A stretch of 64,000 bases of DNA from JANXZS01 sp963797255 (GCA_963797255.1 CAWCOV010000017.1:1-64000), one strand, 5' to 3'. Positions 9,496 to 19,492 are shown, counted from the first letter of the stretch. A program made the numbers and translations. Notes: a model not told the origin generated them from the sequence alone.

Positions 9496-10137
9496 ATGGT
9501 GAGGACGATGAGGCATATACCAGCCGGTACCGTCGTGAAGCGGCGTGAGCTTGTGACGATCCATTCCGAGCGTATTTGCGTCCCCGATCGGGAACTGAAG
9601 GTGCATCTGCAGTTCAGGAGATTCGCGGGCTGCCCCGTTTGCAATCTGCATCTGCATTCGATCGTGCAGAGACACGGGGAGATCCAAGAGGCCTCGATTC
9701 GCGAAGTGGTTGTCTTTCATACCAATGCGGAAGAGCTTTTGCAGCACGCCGGCGACTTTCCTTTCGCTGTGATCGCGGACCCCGAGAAGCGACTCTACGC
9801 GGAATTTGGCGTCGAATCCGGAGCGCAAGCACTGCTCGATCCGCGCGCATGGATACCCATACTACGGGGTGTGATTCGCAGCGTGCGTGCGTTATTCCGT
9901 GGGCAACCCATGCCTTCAGTGAATCCTCACGGAGGGCGGTTCGGCTTGCCCGCTGATTTCCTCATCGCGCCTGATGGCAGAGTGTTGGCCTGCAGGTACG
10001 GATCGCATGCGTACGATCAATGGTCCGTCGACGAGATACTTGCGCTCTCCGGGGCCAAGGACAGCGGATCCACAGACGCAAAGCCGAATGCGGCCGATCA
10101 CCAACTCATTCTAAGAAAAGAGAGGATCGAAACATGA
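9496..10137 (+). CDS. Peroxiredoxin-like (AhpC/TSA, SelL-related) protein
   Basis: A thioredoxin-fold protein of about 213 residues. VHLQFRRFAGCPVCNLHLHS has the redox CxxC and the RFAGCPxCNLH signature of the PRX-like/SelL-related redox family, and GLPADFLIAPDGRVLACRYG follows near the C terminus. It should reduce peroxides or disulfides in the cytoplasm; substrate unknown. An earlier in-frame ATG at 9445 would place the operator inside the gene, so I prefer 9496 or 9508, although ribosome sites are poor. It overlaps the next gene by 4 bp and heads a run of four genes. Confidence 0.82.
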   Translation: MVRTMRHIPAGTVVKRRELVTIHSERICVPDRELKVHLQFRRFAGCPVCNLHLHSIVQRHGEIQEASIREVVVFHTNAEELLQHAGDFPFAVIADPEKRLYAEFGVESGAQALLDPRAWIPILRGVIRSVRALFRGQPMPSVNPHGGRFGLPADFLIAPDGRVLACRYGSHAYDQWSVDEILALSGAKDSGSTDAKPNAADHQLILRKERIET

Positions 10138-10655
10138 AGAGCAGGGCTCCTCTGAGAATAGAAGCGGCGAAGCTAGCGACGTTTGGATCAATCGGCATCT
10201 GCGCGGTGACCACCGTCCACCATGTGTACGGAGCGTACATCTATAACACCCCCTGGCGATTGCATGCCGCGCTGATCAGCTGTCTCGCGACAGCGCTGAT
10301 CGCCGTGTGCCTGCGGTTGCTTCGAAGACACGCAAACAACAGAATCGACATAGTCGCGTCCTGGACGTTCGTGACGGTCACATTCCTGGTCCCGTTCCTC
10401 GGCTTCGGTCTGTTCGAGGGTGCCTATAATCATGCGTTGAAAATAGCGCTCTATTTCGCACACACGTCGCCGGTTCTTATGGCGCGTCTGTTTCCCCCGC
10501 CAACTTACGAGATGCCCAACGACGCATTCTTTGAAGTCACGGGCGTGCTGCAGGTGATCCCCGGTATCGTCACGGGCTACTACCTCTATCGGTTTGTCCA
10601 GGACCCCAAAAAGCGCACCGAACACACCGACGACTTAAGAATATATGCCGATTGA
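10134..10655 (+). CDS. Multipass membrane protein, unknown
   Basis: A 173-residue protein with about four hydrophobic helices (GSIGICAVTTVHHVYGAYIY, ALISCLATALIAVCLRLL, a VTVTFLVPFLGFGLF stretch, and a C-terminal GVLQVIPGIVTGYYLY). The ATG at 10134 overlaps the upstream stop (ATGA), so it is translated with the peroxiredoxin-like protein. It might partner a redox reaction at the membrane, but no haem or thiol motif is visible. I do not recognise a named family. Confidence 0.72.
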   Translation: MKSRAPLRIEAAKLATFGSIGICAVTTVHHVYGAYIYNTPWRLHAALISCLATALIAVCLRLLRRHANNRIDIVASWTFVTVTFLVPFLGFGLFEGAYNHALKIALYFAHTSPVLMARLFPPPTYEMPNDAFFEVTGVLQVIPGIVTGYYLYRFVQDPKKRTEHTDDLRIYAD

Positions 10656-10721
10656 GTCCTGCAGTCAGCCCCACGTTGTTGTCAATCAACGGTATTCGCA
10701 ACCAACAGGATGAGAGGAAAT

Positions 10722-11282
10722 ATGCCCTTGCATTCAGTCGTTTTGATCACCCATATTTCAGCGGTCTTTGTACTGTGCTCGGTCTTGAGTATCGAAGCAC
10801 TCTCCCTGGTACGCTTGAGACGAGCCTTCACTGTTGACGAGGCTCATCCATGGATTGAGCCGGTTCGAAGACTTCGCGTTTTCGCGGTGGGATCAGTACT
10901 CCTTATTCAGTTCTCCGGTATCTACCTGGTTCATCGAGCATCATCTTTCGGACAAGGCTGGGCAATGGTCGCGATGGGCGCCTTTCCTCTTCTTATGGCG
11001 CCGTTCGGCAACATGACGGCCAGGCGTATGCGTGTCATACGGGAAGCGTTTCGATTGCGGAATGTGAGCGAGATTGAGGTTCTCCAGATGTTGCGCGCTC
11101 CCTTCCTGAAACTCTCGCTGGGCATCCGCGTCGCGGCTTTTCTCGGAGTTTTTGTTCTCGTGACTGTTAAACCCGGAGTGTGGGCCGCGGTCGGTCTTGT
11201 GGTAACCTCGTTGAGTCTTGCTCTCCTTTTATCGTTTTCGCCTCGGCGGCGTATTGAATCACCATCAGGCCGAAGCGCATAG
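10722..11282 (+). CDS. DUF2269-like membrane protein
   Basis: A 186-residue protein with about four or five helices and a long cytoplasmic loop (ARRMRVIREAFRLRN). It resembles the DUF2269-type integral membrane proteins; no function is known to me. It is clearly related to the protein encoded on the other strand at 12271-12837: both have xxxFVHxISVL near the start, LRR at about 35, and APFLKLSLGIR or SPFLKISLSTR near the end. Start chosen at MPLHS behind GAGAGGAA. Third gene of the peroxiredoxin-led group. Confidence 0.72.
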   Translation: MPLHSVVLITHISAVFVLCSVLSIEALSLVRLRRAFTVDEAHPWIEPVRRLRVFAVGSVLLIQFSGIYLVHRASSFGQGWAMVAMGAFPLLMAPFGNMTARRMRVIREAFRLRNVSEIEVLQMLRAPFLKLSLGIRVAAFLGVFVLVTVKPGVWAAVGLVVTSLSLALLLSFSPRRRIESPSGRSA

Positions 11283-11378
11283 ATGGACGCCTCGCTGGCT
11301 TCTATGGCCCTTCGCTATCGTGAGTGACGAAGCGTTTCGCAAACTTGCGGGTGTATCTCCAAGTGGAAATCCCAAACC

Positions 11379-12158
11379 ATGAGAATTAGATCTCGTTGGA
11401 CCGGTCTCTGTATTGGACTTGCGTTTTCGCTGGGAGCGTCAGGCGCGGGGAAGCCTCTCGCGAATGCAGCCGATTGGCCGCGCAACGTTGCGCGAGTGAA
11501 GAGAGGCATCTTCGAATATCGCGACTCGAATCACGGCAAGAACGTGGGAAACAGCACGATAACGATTCAGCGGCTCGCCGGCTCCGGGAATCTGAAATTC
11601 ATAAACAGGGCGGACTTCTCGGAGAGCTTCTCCGGCTTTCAGAGCCAGCGATGGGAAGCGGTTACATCTCCGGAGTTCCGGCCGATTCTCGCTAAGCTCG
11701 CCTTTCTTCGTGGTGACGAGGTAGTTCCGGTCTTCGAACTCAGTTACGAATTCGGCAAAGTCACCGGTTTCGTTCTGATTCGCAAGGCTTCCACTCAGGG
11801 CATCAAGCAAACCGTCGATGCGCTGGTACCCGCCGGCATCGTCGATCAGAGGATCGATTGGGCGGCGATTCTTGCCAGTGATCTCGAAACGGCTGAACAT
11901 ATTGAATTCAACGTCTTCGATCCTAGTAGCGGAGTCAGCCGCGTGACCGCTGGGGTCGGACCGCCTGAAGAGTTACGGGTCCCTGCTGGGACGTTCAGCG
12001 CCTTTCGAGTCGATTACCGGATGGAAAAGCCCAACAGGACCGAGCACTACCGATTGTTTGTCACCAAGAAGTTGCCACACATGATGCTCCGCGAAGACTT
12101 CCCCAACGGAGTGGTCTCGGAATTGGTCCGCATGCCGGAGTCCGATCCACGCCGCTAA
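11379..12158 (+). CDS. Exported DUF3108-like protein
   Basis: A 259-residue protein with an N-terminal signal or anchor (GLCIGLAFSLGASGAG). A beta-rich domain follows, ending in LRVPAGTFSAFRVDYRMEKPNRTEHYRLFVTKKLPHMML, a pattern seen in DUF3108-like periplasmic proteins. It follows the DUF2269-like gene by 96 bp and is probably in the same transcript. Role unknown; DUF3108 proteins are generally envelope-located. Confidence 0.65.
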   Translation: MRIRSRWTGLCIGLAFSLGASGAGKPLANAADWPRNVARVKRGIFEYRDSNHGKNVGNSTITIQRLAGSGNLKFINRADFSESFSGFQSQRWEAVTSPEFRPILAKLAFLRGDEVVPVFELSYEFGKVTGFVLIRKASTQGIKQTVDALVPAGIVDQRIDWAAILASDLETAEHIEFNVFDPSSGVSRVTAGVGPPEELRVPAGTFSAFRVDYRMEKPNRTEHYRLFVTKKLPHMMLREDFPNGVVSELVRMPESDPRR

Positions 12159-12270
12159 CCGCTTATGGAATTCGCGCTTCTTGACCAATGGCTATGCCAA
12201 CGTCGTCAGGTTAAAACTCCGATCGTTGCGATCCGAAGAGCAGGCGATACGATCGATCAAGCATCGAGCA

Positions 12271-12837
12271 TTAACGGGATCTGATCTCTGTCCCCGAAGT
12301 GGCCTTGTGTGGAAATGAAATGAAAGAGAATGCAAATCCACTGATCAACGATCCGCCAACAATAGCAAGAGATTCCAGCAGGGGCGGTTTCGCCGCGGTG
12401 AGCAGGATAGTCCCAAGCACGATCCATATCCGTGTGCTGAGAGATATCTTGAGAAATGGACTTCGCGTGATGGAAATCCATTCCGGCTGATGGGACTTGT
12501 CGTCTGGAGCCGAATACCGGCTGATTTTCCGGAGTTGCTTGCCGGTTAACGCACCGAAGAGAGCGTAAAGCACGATCTCCACAACGGCGAGACGAGGCCA
12601 GGCGAACTCCCAGGAATGAAGGCTTTCGGTGAGATACGCTCCTGTTGTATAGATGCTGACCAGGGAGCCGATTGCGGAAATGCCTATCAAGGGCACAATC
12701 GTGGTCAGGGACTGAGCATCGTCCGGGTGCACTGTACGCCGCAGTTGAATGAGCATCCAGGCTTCCATCGTCAGTGCGGAAGTGATAACTAAAACTGAGA
12801 TTGAATGGACAAAGAGAATTGCGGTATAGAAATTCAA
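12271..12837 (-). CDS. DUF2269-like membrane protein, paralogue
   Basis: A 188-residue protein with four or five hydrophobic helices, related to the protein at 10722-11282 as described there. I place the start at TTG 12837 because GGAGG lies 9 nt upstream and the first residues then form the same N-terminal helix as the paralogue; the ATG at 12936 would add an unrelated polar tail. It converges on the peroxiredoxin operon and diverges from the SigJ-type sigma gene. Confidence 0.68.
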   Translation of the reverse strand: MNFYTAILFVHSISVLVITSALTMEAWMLIQLRRTVHPDDAQSLTTIVPLIGISAIGSLVSIYTTGAYLTESLHSWEFAWPRLAVVEIVLYALFGALTGKQLRKISRYSAPDDKSHQPEWISITRSPFLKISLSTRIWIVLGTILLTAAKPPLLESLAIVGGSLISGFAFSFISFPHKATSGTEIRSR

Positions 12838-13206
12838 GAGGGTTCCTCCGCATCTGTGGTTAACTAAAAAACTTTGACGATATACAGCTTTTGCGCTTCT
12901 GCTATAGAGACATCCCACACTATCTTTCTGTGACATCCAATGACGGACTCTCCCCGCAGGATGAACGCTCTACTTTGAAACATGCTGTTCGTCGGGTTTT
13001 TGAGACAAATGAGAACGCAAATCTGTGACAGAGAAATGCGAAAACATTCAGCTTTTCCTCCTATCGATCTATCAAGCACGAGCGTAGGACCGCGCCGCGA
13101 ACAATTCGATGGATTTAGCCGCGACCTCCACGGGCGGTGTGAATCTCTAATGAGTGGATAGGCTCGGCCCAAACGCAGTGAATCCCAAGGCATCACAGGT
13201 GGCGGA
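12838..13206. other. Divergent intergenic region
   Basis: 369 bp between the membrane-protein gene and the SigJ-type sigma gene, presumably with both promoters. TTGACG at 12874-12879 could be a -35 box, but no well-spaced -10 is visible. No gene is supported here. Confidence 0.35.
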
Positions 13207-14142
13207 TTGTTACCAAGAGATGGATCTGAAAAACTGGCCGCATTTGATCAGCACAGGGCGCTTTTGCTCTCCATCGCCTATCGAATGCTTGGCAGCGTTG
13301 CGGATGCCGAAGACATGGTTCAGGAAACCTTTATCCGATGGCAACAGGCTTCTGCTGACGAAATTCAATCGCCGCGGGCATTTCTTGTCACCATCGCCAG
13401 TCGGCTTTGCATCAACTACCTCCAATCGGCTCGCGTTCAGCGCGAGCAATATATAGGGCAGTGGCTTCCCGAACCGCTGATTACCGAACCGGCAAGTGAT
13501 CCTGTCGACACGGTTCAACTGGACGAGTCACTGTCAATGGCATTTCTTGCCCTGCTGGAGCGCTTGAACCCGACCGAGCGAGCGGTCTTCATACTTCATG
13601 AAGTATTCGATTACGAATACAAGGAAATCGCCGAAATCTTGAGCCAGAACGAAGTCAATTGCCGTCAGATTCTTCGGCGCGCGCGCCAACACCTGGCGAC
13701 AATGCGCCCCAGGTTTAAGGCATCACCGTCCAAGCGGCATGAACTTCTCGAAAGATTCGTGCACGCGAGCGGTTCCGGCGACCTAAAGGCGCTGATCGCG
13801 ATGCTGGAGGAGGATGCGGTGCTTTACTCGGACGGAGGAGGCAAAGCCTTCGCGGTTCCGAATCCCATCTACGGGGCTGCGAATGTTGCGCGCGCTATCG
13901 CGATGGGCGGATCGAAATTCCATCCAAGGGAGCCTGTAGTATCCCGGCGGATGTCGGTGAATGGAACACCGGGTGTCGTCACCTATCTTGCGGGAAGACC
14001 TCTTTACGTCCTTACGATTGAAACTCGCGGCGAGCGCATCAGTTCGATCTACTTCGTCACGAATCCCGACAAGCTGTCTAACGTTCCGGGCTTGGACGAG
14101 CAAGGGTCAACTCGGTCTGATTCGGCCACGCGAATCGCTTAA
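13207..14142 (+). CDS. SigJ-type ECF RNA polymerase sigma factor
   Basis: A 311-residue protein. Sigma region 2 (about 13-80, LLSIAYRMLGSVADAEDMVQ) and region 4 (about 115-165, LNPTERAVFILHEVFDYEYK) are followed by a C-terminal SnoaL-like (NTF2-fold) domain of about 115 residues. This layout defines the ECF41/SigJ group, in which the extra domain modulates activity in place of a separate anti-sigma factor. Such genes usually sit beside and control oxidoreductase or carboxymuconolactone genes; here the next gene encodes an NAD(P)-binding reductase 54 bp downstream. Start is TTG with AGGTGG upstream. Confidence 0.9.
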   Translation: MLPRDGSEKLAAFDQHRALLLSIAYRMLGSVADAEDMVQETFIRWQQASADEIQSPRAFLVTIASRLCINYLQSARVQREQYIGQWLPEPLITEPASDPVDTVQLDESLSMAFLALLERLNPTERAVFILHEVFDYEYKEIAEILSQNEVNCRQILRRARQHLATMRPRFKASPSKRHELLERFVHASGSGDLKALIAMLEEDAVLYSDGGGKAFAVPNPIYGAANVARAIAMGGSKFHPREPVVSRRMSVNGTPGVVTYLAGRPLYVLTIETRGERISSIYFVTNPDKLSNVPGLDEQGSTRSDSATRIA

Positions 14143-14196
14143 GCACTGTCACGAACATTAGTCGTATCCTGTCTAAACGGCAGGAGACGAATTCAT

Positions 14197-14814
14197 ATGA
14201 AGCTTTTCGTCCTTGGCGCAACCGGACACACTGGAACTCACATCATTGACATCGCACTGTCACGGTCTCACGATGTAACCGCTTTTGTGCGCTCACCGCA
14301 AAAGATAACGCGCCGAGATCCGCGACTGAAGGTTGTGGCTGGCAATCCGCTCGATGTCGATCAATTGGCAAGGCAGATGGTGGGGCACGACGCTGTGTTA
14401 TCAGCTCTCGGCGTGCGTCCTCCTCAAGCATTCCGCGCTCACTCGTTGGTTGGAGAATGCGCAGCAAGTACGACCGCAGCTATGACGAGAGCGGGCGTCA
14501 ATCGAATTGTGCTGGTATCTGCCGCAGTCCTTTTCCCTGAGAAAGGTCTCACTTTTGCATTTTTTCGATGGTTGCTGCAACACATCAGCCGCGATCTGAA
14601 AACGGCTGAAGACATTGTGCGCTCCGCACAATTCGACTGGACAATTGTGCGTCCACCGAGACTCACAAACGGACCCTACTCTTCATCTCGCATCGCGTTA
14701 GAGGCGCTGCCTCCCAATGGCAACGTGGCATCGTTTCGAGCAGTCGCGACCTTTATGCTCGACAGCGTGGAACAGAGGAGTCACCTCCGCGAACTGGTCG
14801 GCTTAGCTAAATGA
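14197..14814 (+). CDS. NAD(P)H-binding reductase (SDR/NmrA type)
   Basis: A 205-residue Rossmann protein with the loop MKLFVLGATGHTGTHIIDIA and a WTIVRPPRLTNGP segment typical of NAD(P)H-binding atypical short-chain dehydrogenases. It starts behind CAGGAGACG. It follows the SigJ-type gene, which is the normal partner arrangement, so it is probably part of the regulon. Substrate not predictable. Confidence 0.85.
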   Translation: MKLFVLGATGHTGTHIIDIALSRSHDVTAFVRSPQKITRRDPRLKVVAGNPLDVDQLARQMVGHDAVLSALGVRPPQAFRAHSLVGECAASTTAAMTRAGVNRIVLVSAAVLFPEKGLTFAFFRWLLQHISRDLKTAEDIVRSAQFDWTIVRPPRLTNGPYSSSRIALEALPPNGNVASFRAVATFMLDSVEQRSHLRELVGLAK

Positions 14815-14995
14815 ATGCTCTTACGGCCAAGCAACGCGATATCGCCGAAATCCGTAGCCTGGGAATCGAGATCGTCATAGGCGATCTGGTGAAAGGCTCG
14901 ATCGATGAGCTCGCATCGGTGTTTGCACAGTATGACACTGTGATCAGTTGCGCCGGCTATGCCGCCGGGATCGACACGCGAGTGCATTGGAGATT
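14811..14995 (+). pseudogene. Isoflavone-reductase/NmrA-like fragment
   Basis: Beginning with an ATG that overlaps the previous stop, about 55 residues read as an internal piece of an NmrA-like reductase (RSLGIEIVIGDLVKGSIDEL, then FAQYDTVISCAGYAAGI). Neither the glycine-rich N-terminal loop nor the C-terminal half is present; after about 14990 the frame carries no family signal. It is a truncated remnant running up to the convergent SnoaL-like gene. Confidence 0.65.
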
Positions 14996-15061
14996 ATGCG
15001 ACCATCGAGCCTATCTTTTCCTTGTCCGCTTGGCTGATCGATGCGCTCTAGATAGAGATAT

Positions 15062-15478
15062 CTATTTCGGCACCGCCCCAATTTGCTGGAGCAACGCGAA
15101 CAGGTCTGGTTGGCCAAACTCTTCGACTAGCTGTCCATTGGAGAGGCGGTAGAAGTTCATGGCTTGCACCTGAATCGTGTTGCCAGTCGGGGGTACGCCA
15201 AAGAATGTGCCTTGATGGGTGCCGCGCATCGTAAATCTAGCAGCAACCCTGTCGTCTTCGGCAATCATTTCTTCCAGTATCCACTGGATATCGGGGAAGC
15301 CGCTGCGCATCATTGCGATGATTGCGAGGTAGCCAGCCGGACCTCTCATCGGCTCTGGACGTCCTGGGACATAGAAAATTGCGTTCGGGGAAATGAGTTC
15401 CGCAGCCAGCTTCTCGTTGAAGGTATTGATGAACTCAGTAAAGCGGTGCATGGCGCGCTTGTTTGACTCGATTGTCAT
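15062..15478 (-). CDS. SnoaL-like ester cyclase family protein
   Basis: A 138-residue NTF2-fold protein containing the family pattern MIAEDDRVAARFTMRGTHQG, FFGVPPTGN and a VEEFGQPDLFALLQQIGA end. SnoaL-like proteins bind small hydrophobic substrates, and some are polyketide cyclases; most are uncharacterised. Start chosen at MTIESNK (15478), where family similarity begins. It diverges from the broken LysR gene, its likely former regulator. Confidence 0.82.
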   Translation of the reverse strand: MTIESNKRAMHRFTEFINTFNEKLAAELISPNAIFYVPGRPEPMRGPAGYLAIIAMMRSGFPDIQWILEEMIAEDDRVAARFTMRGTHQGTFFGVPPTGNTIQVQAMNFYRLSNGQLVEEFGQPDLFALLQQIGAVPK

Positions 15479-15628
15479 ACGACTGCCTTTCGCGAATGAG
15501 CGGACTTCATTCGGGCGTGGGGTAAGGCCGATGTTGATCCGTTCAACATCCTCCCTGTCCCAGTCTGACGATCCGCCGCGAGCCATGGTGCGAGTATATA
15601 TGGATATAAGCAATCTTTATGAGGACGG

Positions 15629-16504
15629 ATGGAACTGAAGCACATTGAGCTGCTAGAGATACTCACTCGGACACGTTCACTGAGCCGAGCTGTGGCGGAG
15701 CTCGGCGCCTCGCAACCTCGGTTGACGCAGCAACTGCAAGTCGTCGAGAAGGAGCTGGGTGTCTCACTCTTTAACCGATCTGCGCATGGTCTGACCCTCT
15801 CTGAAGCAGGGAGCGCCTTCCTTCCATTCGCCCGGCAGATCTCGTCCTCCTTCGGGCGCGGGCAGTCGGCAGTTTCGGCACTGAGCAAAAAAGGTCTGGC
15901 ACACTGCGCCTTGGAATGAGCATCACTACATCCTCAACAATGATTTCGGAGTTCCTGCAGGAGTATCACAGGCGCTATCCCCGTGTACGTGTCACATTGA
16001 CCGAAAGGACTCCTCTGGAGCTGGTAGAGGGGCTGGAAGGCGGCCAGCTAGATCTCTGTGGAGGACTTGAACTACCCAAGACGAGGACGCTTGTTCGCAA
16101 ACACATATTTACTACTCGACTCGTCGGGGTGTCTTCCGCCGCGATGAACGTCAGGGCTCGAACCACTCTCAGGGAATTTTGTACCAGGCAACTCATCCTC
16201 ACTTCTAGGAAATGCGCCACGCGAATTCGGCTGGAAACTGCTTTGAAACGTGCAGGAGTGAAACCAAGAATCTGCATGGAACTGAATGAACGTGAGCACG
16301 ATCGTCCAGCTGGTCAAGGCGGGCTCTGCCGTTTCTATCCTTCCAGAGACTTTAACGGTCGGAATTCGCGCCCCTTTCATTCATAAGATCGACGATCTGG
16401 ATGTATCCGTTACAGGCTATTTCCTTCGCCCTCGGAATCCTTCCGGGGAGGCTCAGGATTTCATGGCAACGATTATGGAAAGAATTGCGCCTCGGCTGCA
16501 TTGA
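15629..16504 (+). pseudogene. LysR-type regulator, two frameshifts
   Basis: Three consecutive frames add up to one LysR protein of about 290 residues. 15629-15919 has the winged helix-turn-helix (SRAVAELGASQPRLTQQLQV). 15916-16386 holds the first part of the substrate domain (SSTMISEFLQEYHRRYPRVR). From about 16286 the third frame gives the end (TIVQLVKAGSAVSILPE). One-base shifts occur near 15900 and 16285. It diverges from the SnoaL-like gene. With two shifts it is more likely a true pseudogene than a miscall. Confidence 0.8.
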
Positions 16505-16961
16505 TGGTGGCGATTTCTAAGCTGATTCGAAACGACAGATCAAACAAACCAACTTGGCTCGCTCCAGACAAATCTCAACTGGCGACAACAGGCCAATGCG
16601 CTCATCGACCTATTCAGATCGATCTGTGTTTTGGGCAAGTGGCCGTAAATGTATGGTCCGCCGTCCGACTGCAAGGAAAAAGCTGAGGGCGAGAAGACAA
16701 GTCTGCGCAAATGTATTCGGCTTTTAGTGGAGCACAGCGCTCCTGGCCAGGATGAGTTGCGCGCGTGTCTGTCCTTATAAACCGGTCGGTTGTTGTCAAC
16801 CAATACGTCCAGCAGGTTCTCAGGCACGCCGTTGTGACTGTTCTTTCGTCCTTGTTGTTTCTATGCAGACCTCGGTGGATAAAGTTCAAGCCGTCGCCGT
16901 AGTGCGGTAAAGTGGGAGCGCGTAAGCGCTTCCAAGCCGTAGGCGTCTTTTCCGCGCTAGT
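16505..16961. other. Non-coding gap, nothing recognised
   Basis: 457 bp between the broken LysR gene and the IS110 transposase. Part of it is probably the downstream non-coding end of the insertion sequence; IS110 elements lack clear terminal inverted repeats, so I cannot place the boundary. Confidence 0.35.
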
Positions 16962-17996
16962 TCATGATGCTGTGACCATGTTGCGGTTTGGCTTGTAGTC
17001 TTCTCCGCTGGAAAGCACAGCCCATGCGATGCGCGCCAGCTTATTGGCCATGGCGACCACTACGACGTTTTTCGGAGCGCGGGCATCGAGCGCGTCCAAC
17101 CAGGCCCCGATCGGCGCTCGATCCCGTTTGATTCGCAGCACCGCAGCCCGTGCTCCGTGGATGAGGATCTTGCGCAGGTACACGTTGCCGCGTTTGCTGA
17201 TGCCGAGCAATCTCGCCTTGCCTCCAGTCGAATACTGCCGTGGCACGACACCAAGCCACGCAGCAAAGTCGCGTCCTTTTCCAAAGGCTGCGCCGTTGCC
17301 GATGGCGGCAACGATGGCCGTGGCCACGATAGGCCCGATCCCTGGAATCTGCTGGATGCGAGTACAACCCGGATCGGCGGCGGAGATCCGTTCCAACTCG
17401 AGGCTGAGTCCTTCAATCTGGTCTTCGACGGTCTTCCACTCCTTCCAAAGAAGATCGATCACGTTCCGCATTTGCGGTGTCAGGTCAAGGTCGGCGTTCT
17501 CCAGAACGTCGGGCAACGCGGCCCGCAGCTTGGCTGGAGTCTTTGCGAAAACCAGGCCTCGCTCGAGCAGGAACGCACGCAGTTGGTTGATGACGGCAGT
17601 GCGTCGAGAGATCAGGCGATCACGAACTCGATGGATGGCCTGCAGATCGAGCTGGTCATCGGTCTTGATCGGGACGAAGCGCATGTTCTTGCGTTCGACG
17701 GCTTCGGCGATCGCCTCTGCATCCACAAAGTCGTTCTTGTTGGACTTTACGAACGGCTTCACAAACTGCGCTGCTATCAACCGCACATCATGGCCTTGCT
17801 TCCGCAATGCGCGTCCGAGAAAATGTGCCCCGGAACATGCTTCCAGCCCGATCAGCGACCTCTGCATGTTTGCGCTGTATGTCAGCAGCTGTCGTTGCGT
17901 GAACTTCTTACGCACTAGCACCTTGCCGGCCACACCAAGCGCTACCAGGTGAAACGTCGTCTTGCCAAGATCAATGCCAACCGAAACTATCTGCAT
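16962..17996 (-). CDS. IS110 family transposase
   Basis: A 344-residue protein of usual IS110 length. The N-terminal RuvC-like DEDD domain includes GIDLGKTTFHLVALG and DFVDAEAIAEA. The C-terminal transposase_20 region has QQIPGIGPIVATAIVAAIGN, AWLGVVPRQYSTGGKARLLG and SKRGNVYLRKILIHGARA. The gene is intact. IS110 elements use a structured non-coding RNA from one end in recombination; the 5' flank at 18001-18130 is the place to look for it. The element lies inside the candidate island. Confidence 0.95.
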   Translation of the reverse strand: MQIVSVGIDLGKTTFHLVALGVAGKVLVRKKFTQRQLLTYSANMQRSLIGLEACSGAHFLGRALRKQGHDVRLIAAQFVKPFVKSNKNDFVDAEAIAEAVERKNMRFVPIKTDDQLDLQAIHRVRDRLISRRTAVINQLRAFLLERGLVFAKTPAKLRAALPDVLENADLDLTPQMRNVIDLLWKEWKTVEDQIEGLSLELERISAADPGCTRIQQIPGIGPIVATAIVAAIGNGAAFGKGRDFAAWLGVVPRQYSTGGKARLLGISKRGNVYLRKILIHGARAAVLRIKRDRAPIGAWLDALDARAPKNVVVVAMANKLARIAWAVLSSGEDYKPNRNMVTAS

Positions 17997-18374
17997 ATCG
18001 ATGATCCTCCTTATTAGAAGCTGCCAACACGATCAACCTGCCCAAGCAGGCGAATCAAGCGGCGGACCATCTCATTAACCGGCTTTTCGGAGAGGCGGCC
18101 CGTCGCCAGCCATGTGTCCGATTTGGCCATTTTTTTCCAAATGGAAGGTCGAACAAAGAAAAAAAGCAGACCCTAGCGCGCATTCCGGTACTAACCCCAA
18201 AGCGAGGACTCAACTAGATCTCAATGAGTTCCTTGGCCCGTTGGCAAAAGTTAGCTGCCCGAGGTTGCGCAGGCACTGATCCCAGCACAGAGTTAAAGAA
18301 AACGAATAAAACCGCTGTCGATCCTGGTTGGCGCCCATTTTTGTGGCGGCGCCGTGGTGCGTTAGATTCCTTGC
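17997..18374. other. IS110 upstream flank
   Basis: 378 bp between the transposase start and a decayed hydrolase gene. In IS110 elements this side can carry the long non-coding end. Short A- and T-rich tracts occur near 18130-18165. No gene is supported. Confidence 0.35.
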
Positions 18375-19449
18375 ATGATTTTCGGCCTTTTGGTTGCTGC
18401 GGCTACTGTTTTGGGCACGCCCTGCACGACGGTCAGTGCGGACTGCACGGAGTGGATCACGCCAACCGGACAACAATCTCGGGTGCTGATCTATCGCAAT
18501 TTCCCGCTAGACGTGAAGAACGACAACATCACGCATGCTCTGGTCTTCGTGCATGGCTTTAATCGCGACGCAGATAACCATTTCCGCACTGCTCTTGCTG
18601 CTGCTTTCTTGGGGTGGCCTGAATAACACCGTTATTGTTGGGCCACGCTTCGCGTCGAATAGTAGTGCGCCGCGGAATCAGGTCGGCGATTGCCACGACG
18701 CTCTGGCTGCCGACGAGGCCAATTGGGTATGTGAAACACCGCGAGCCGACAGTTGGCGCTTCGGCGGTGGCGAGATCGGCAATGACAAACTCACATCCTT
18801 CGATTTCATGGACGAAATCATCCGGCGTTTGGCGCGCAAACAAATATTTCCGAATTTGAGGAGCATCGTTGTTGCAGGTCATTCAGCGGGCGGCCCAATT
18901 TGTCATCCGCTACGAGATGTCTAACCAAGTGCATGACTCGATCTCCATCCCGATTTCGTATGTGGTGTCCAATGCCTCTGCTTATACCTATGTAGATGAC
19001 ATGCGGCCTACTTCGACGGCTTTACCGAAGACTGTTGCCGCCGCAGCACCGGGATTCCAACCAACTGGTCCTGCTGTGCCGCCCCCGGCATTTGTCCCGT
19101 ATGCCCACGCCAAAAACTGCGTGGGATATGACCACTGGCCGTACGGGCTGAAGGATTGTATCGGCTATGCGTCCAGACCCACGGACAACGAGATCAAGAA
19201 CAGCTTGCCGCTTCGCCGACCACCTATCTGCTCGGCGAAGCGGACATCCTGCCTCTTGGCGTTTTCGACACTTCATGCCCGGCAATGGCCCAAGGCCCCA
19301 CGCGTTTAGCGCGCGGCCTCGCATATAGCAGGTACGCCAACGAGTTCCACGGCGCGAGCCACAAGGTGGTTGTTGTTCCGTTCTGCAGTCATAGTGCCCG
19401 ATGCATGTTCACATCCGATGTGGCACTACCGTTGATATTCCCAAACTAA
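18375..19449 (+). pseudogene. Secreted alpha/beta hydrolase, three frameshifts
   Basis: Successive frames give one exported hydrolase. It starts with a signal peptide (MIFGLLVAAATVLGTPCTTV), then ALVFVHGFNRDADNHF (oxyanion region). After a shift near 18610 comes NNTVIVGPRF and the nucleophile elbow VAGHSAGG. After a shift near 18890, YVVSNASAYTYVDDMRP follows, and after one near 19200 the C-terminal EFHGASHKVVVVPFCSHSAR with the probable catalytic His. Length would be about 350 residues. Substrate unknown. Three shifts argue for genuine decay. Confidence 0.72.
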
Positions 19450-19492
19450 ATGGCGCCATCTGTTGAGCCCGCAGGCGGCTGTTACTGGTCAT

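Noticed and set aside
17029..17952. Long plus-strand open frame opposite the IS110 transposase
   Set aside because: Antisense shadow of a conserved transposase; composition is Arg/Ser-rich and featureless.
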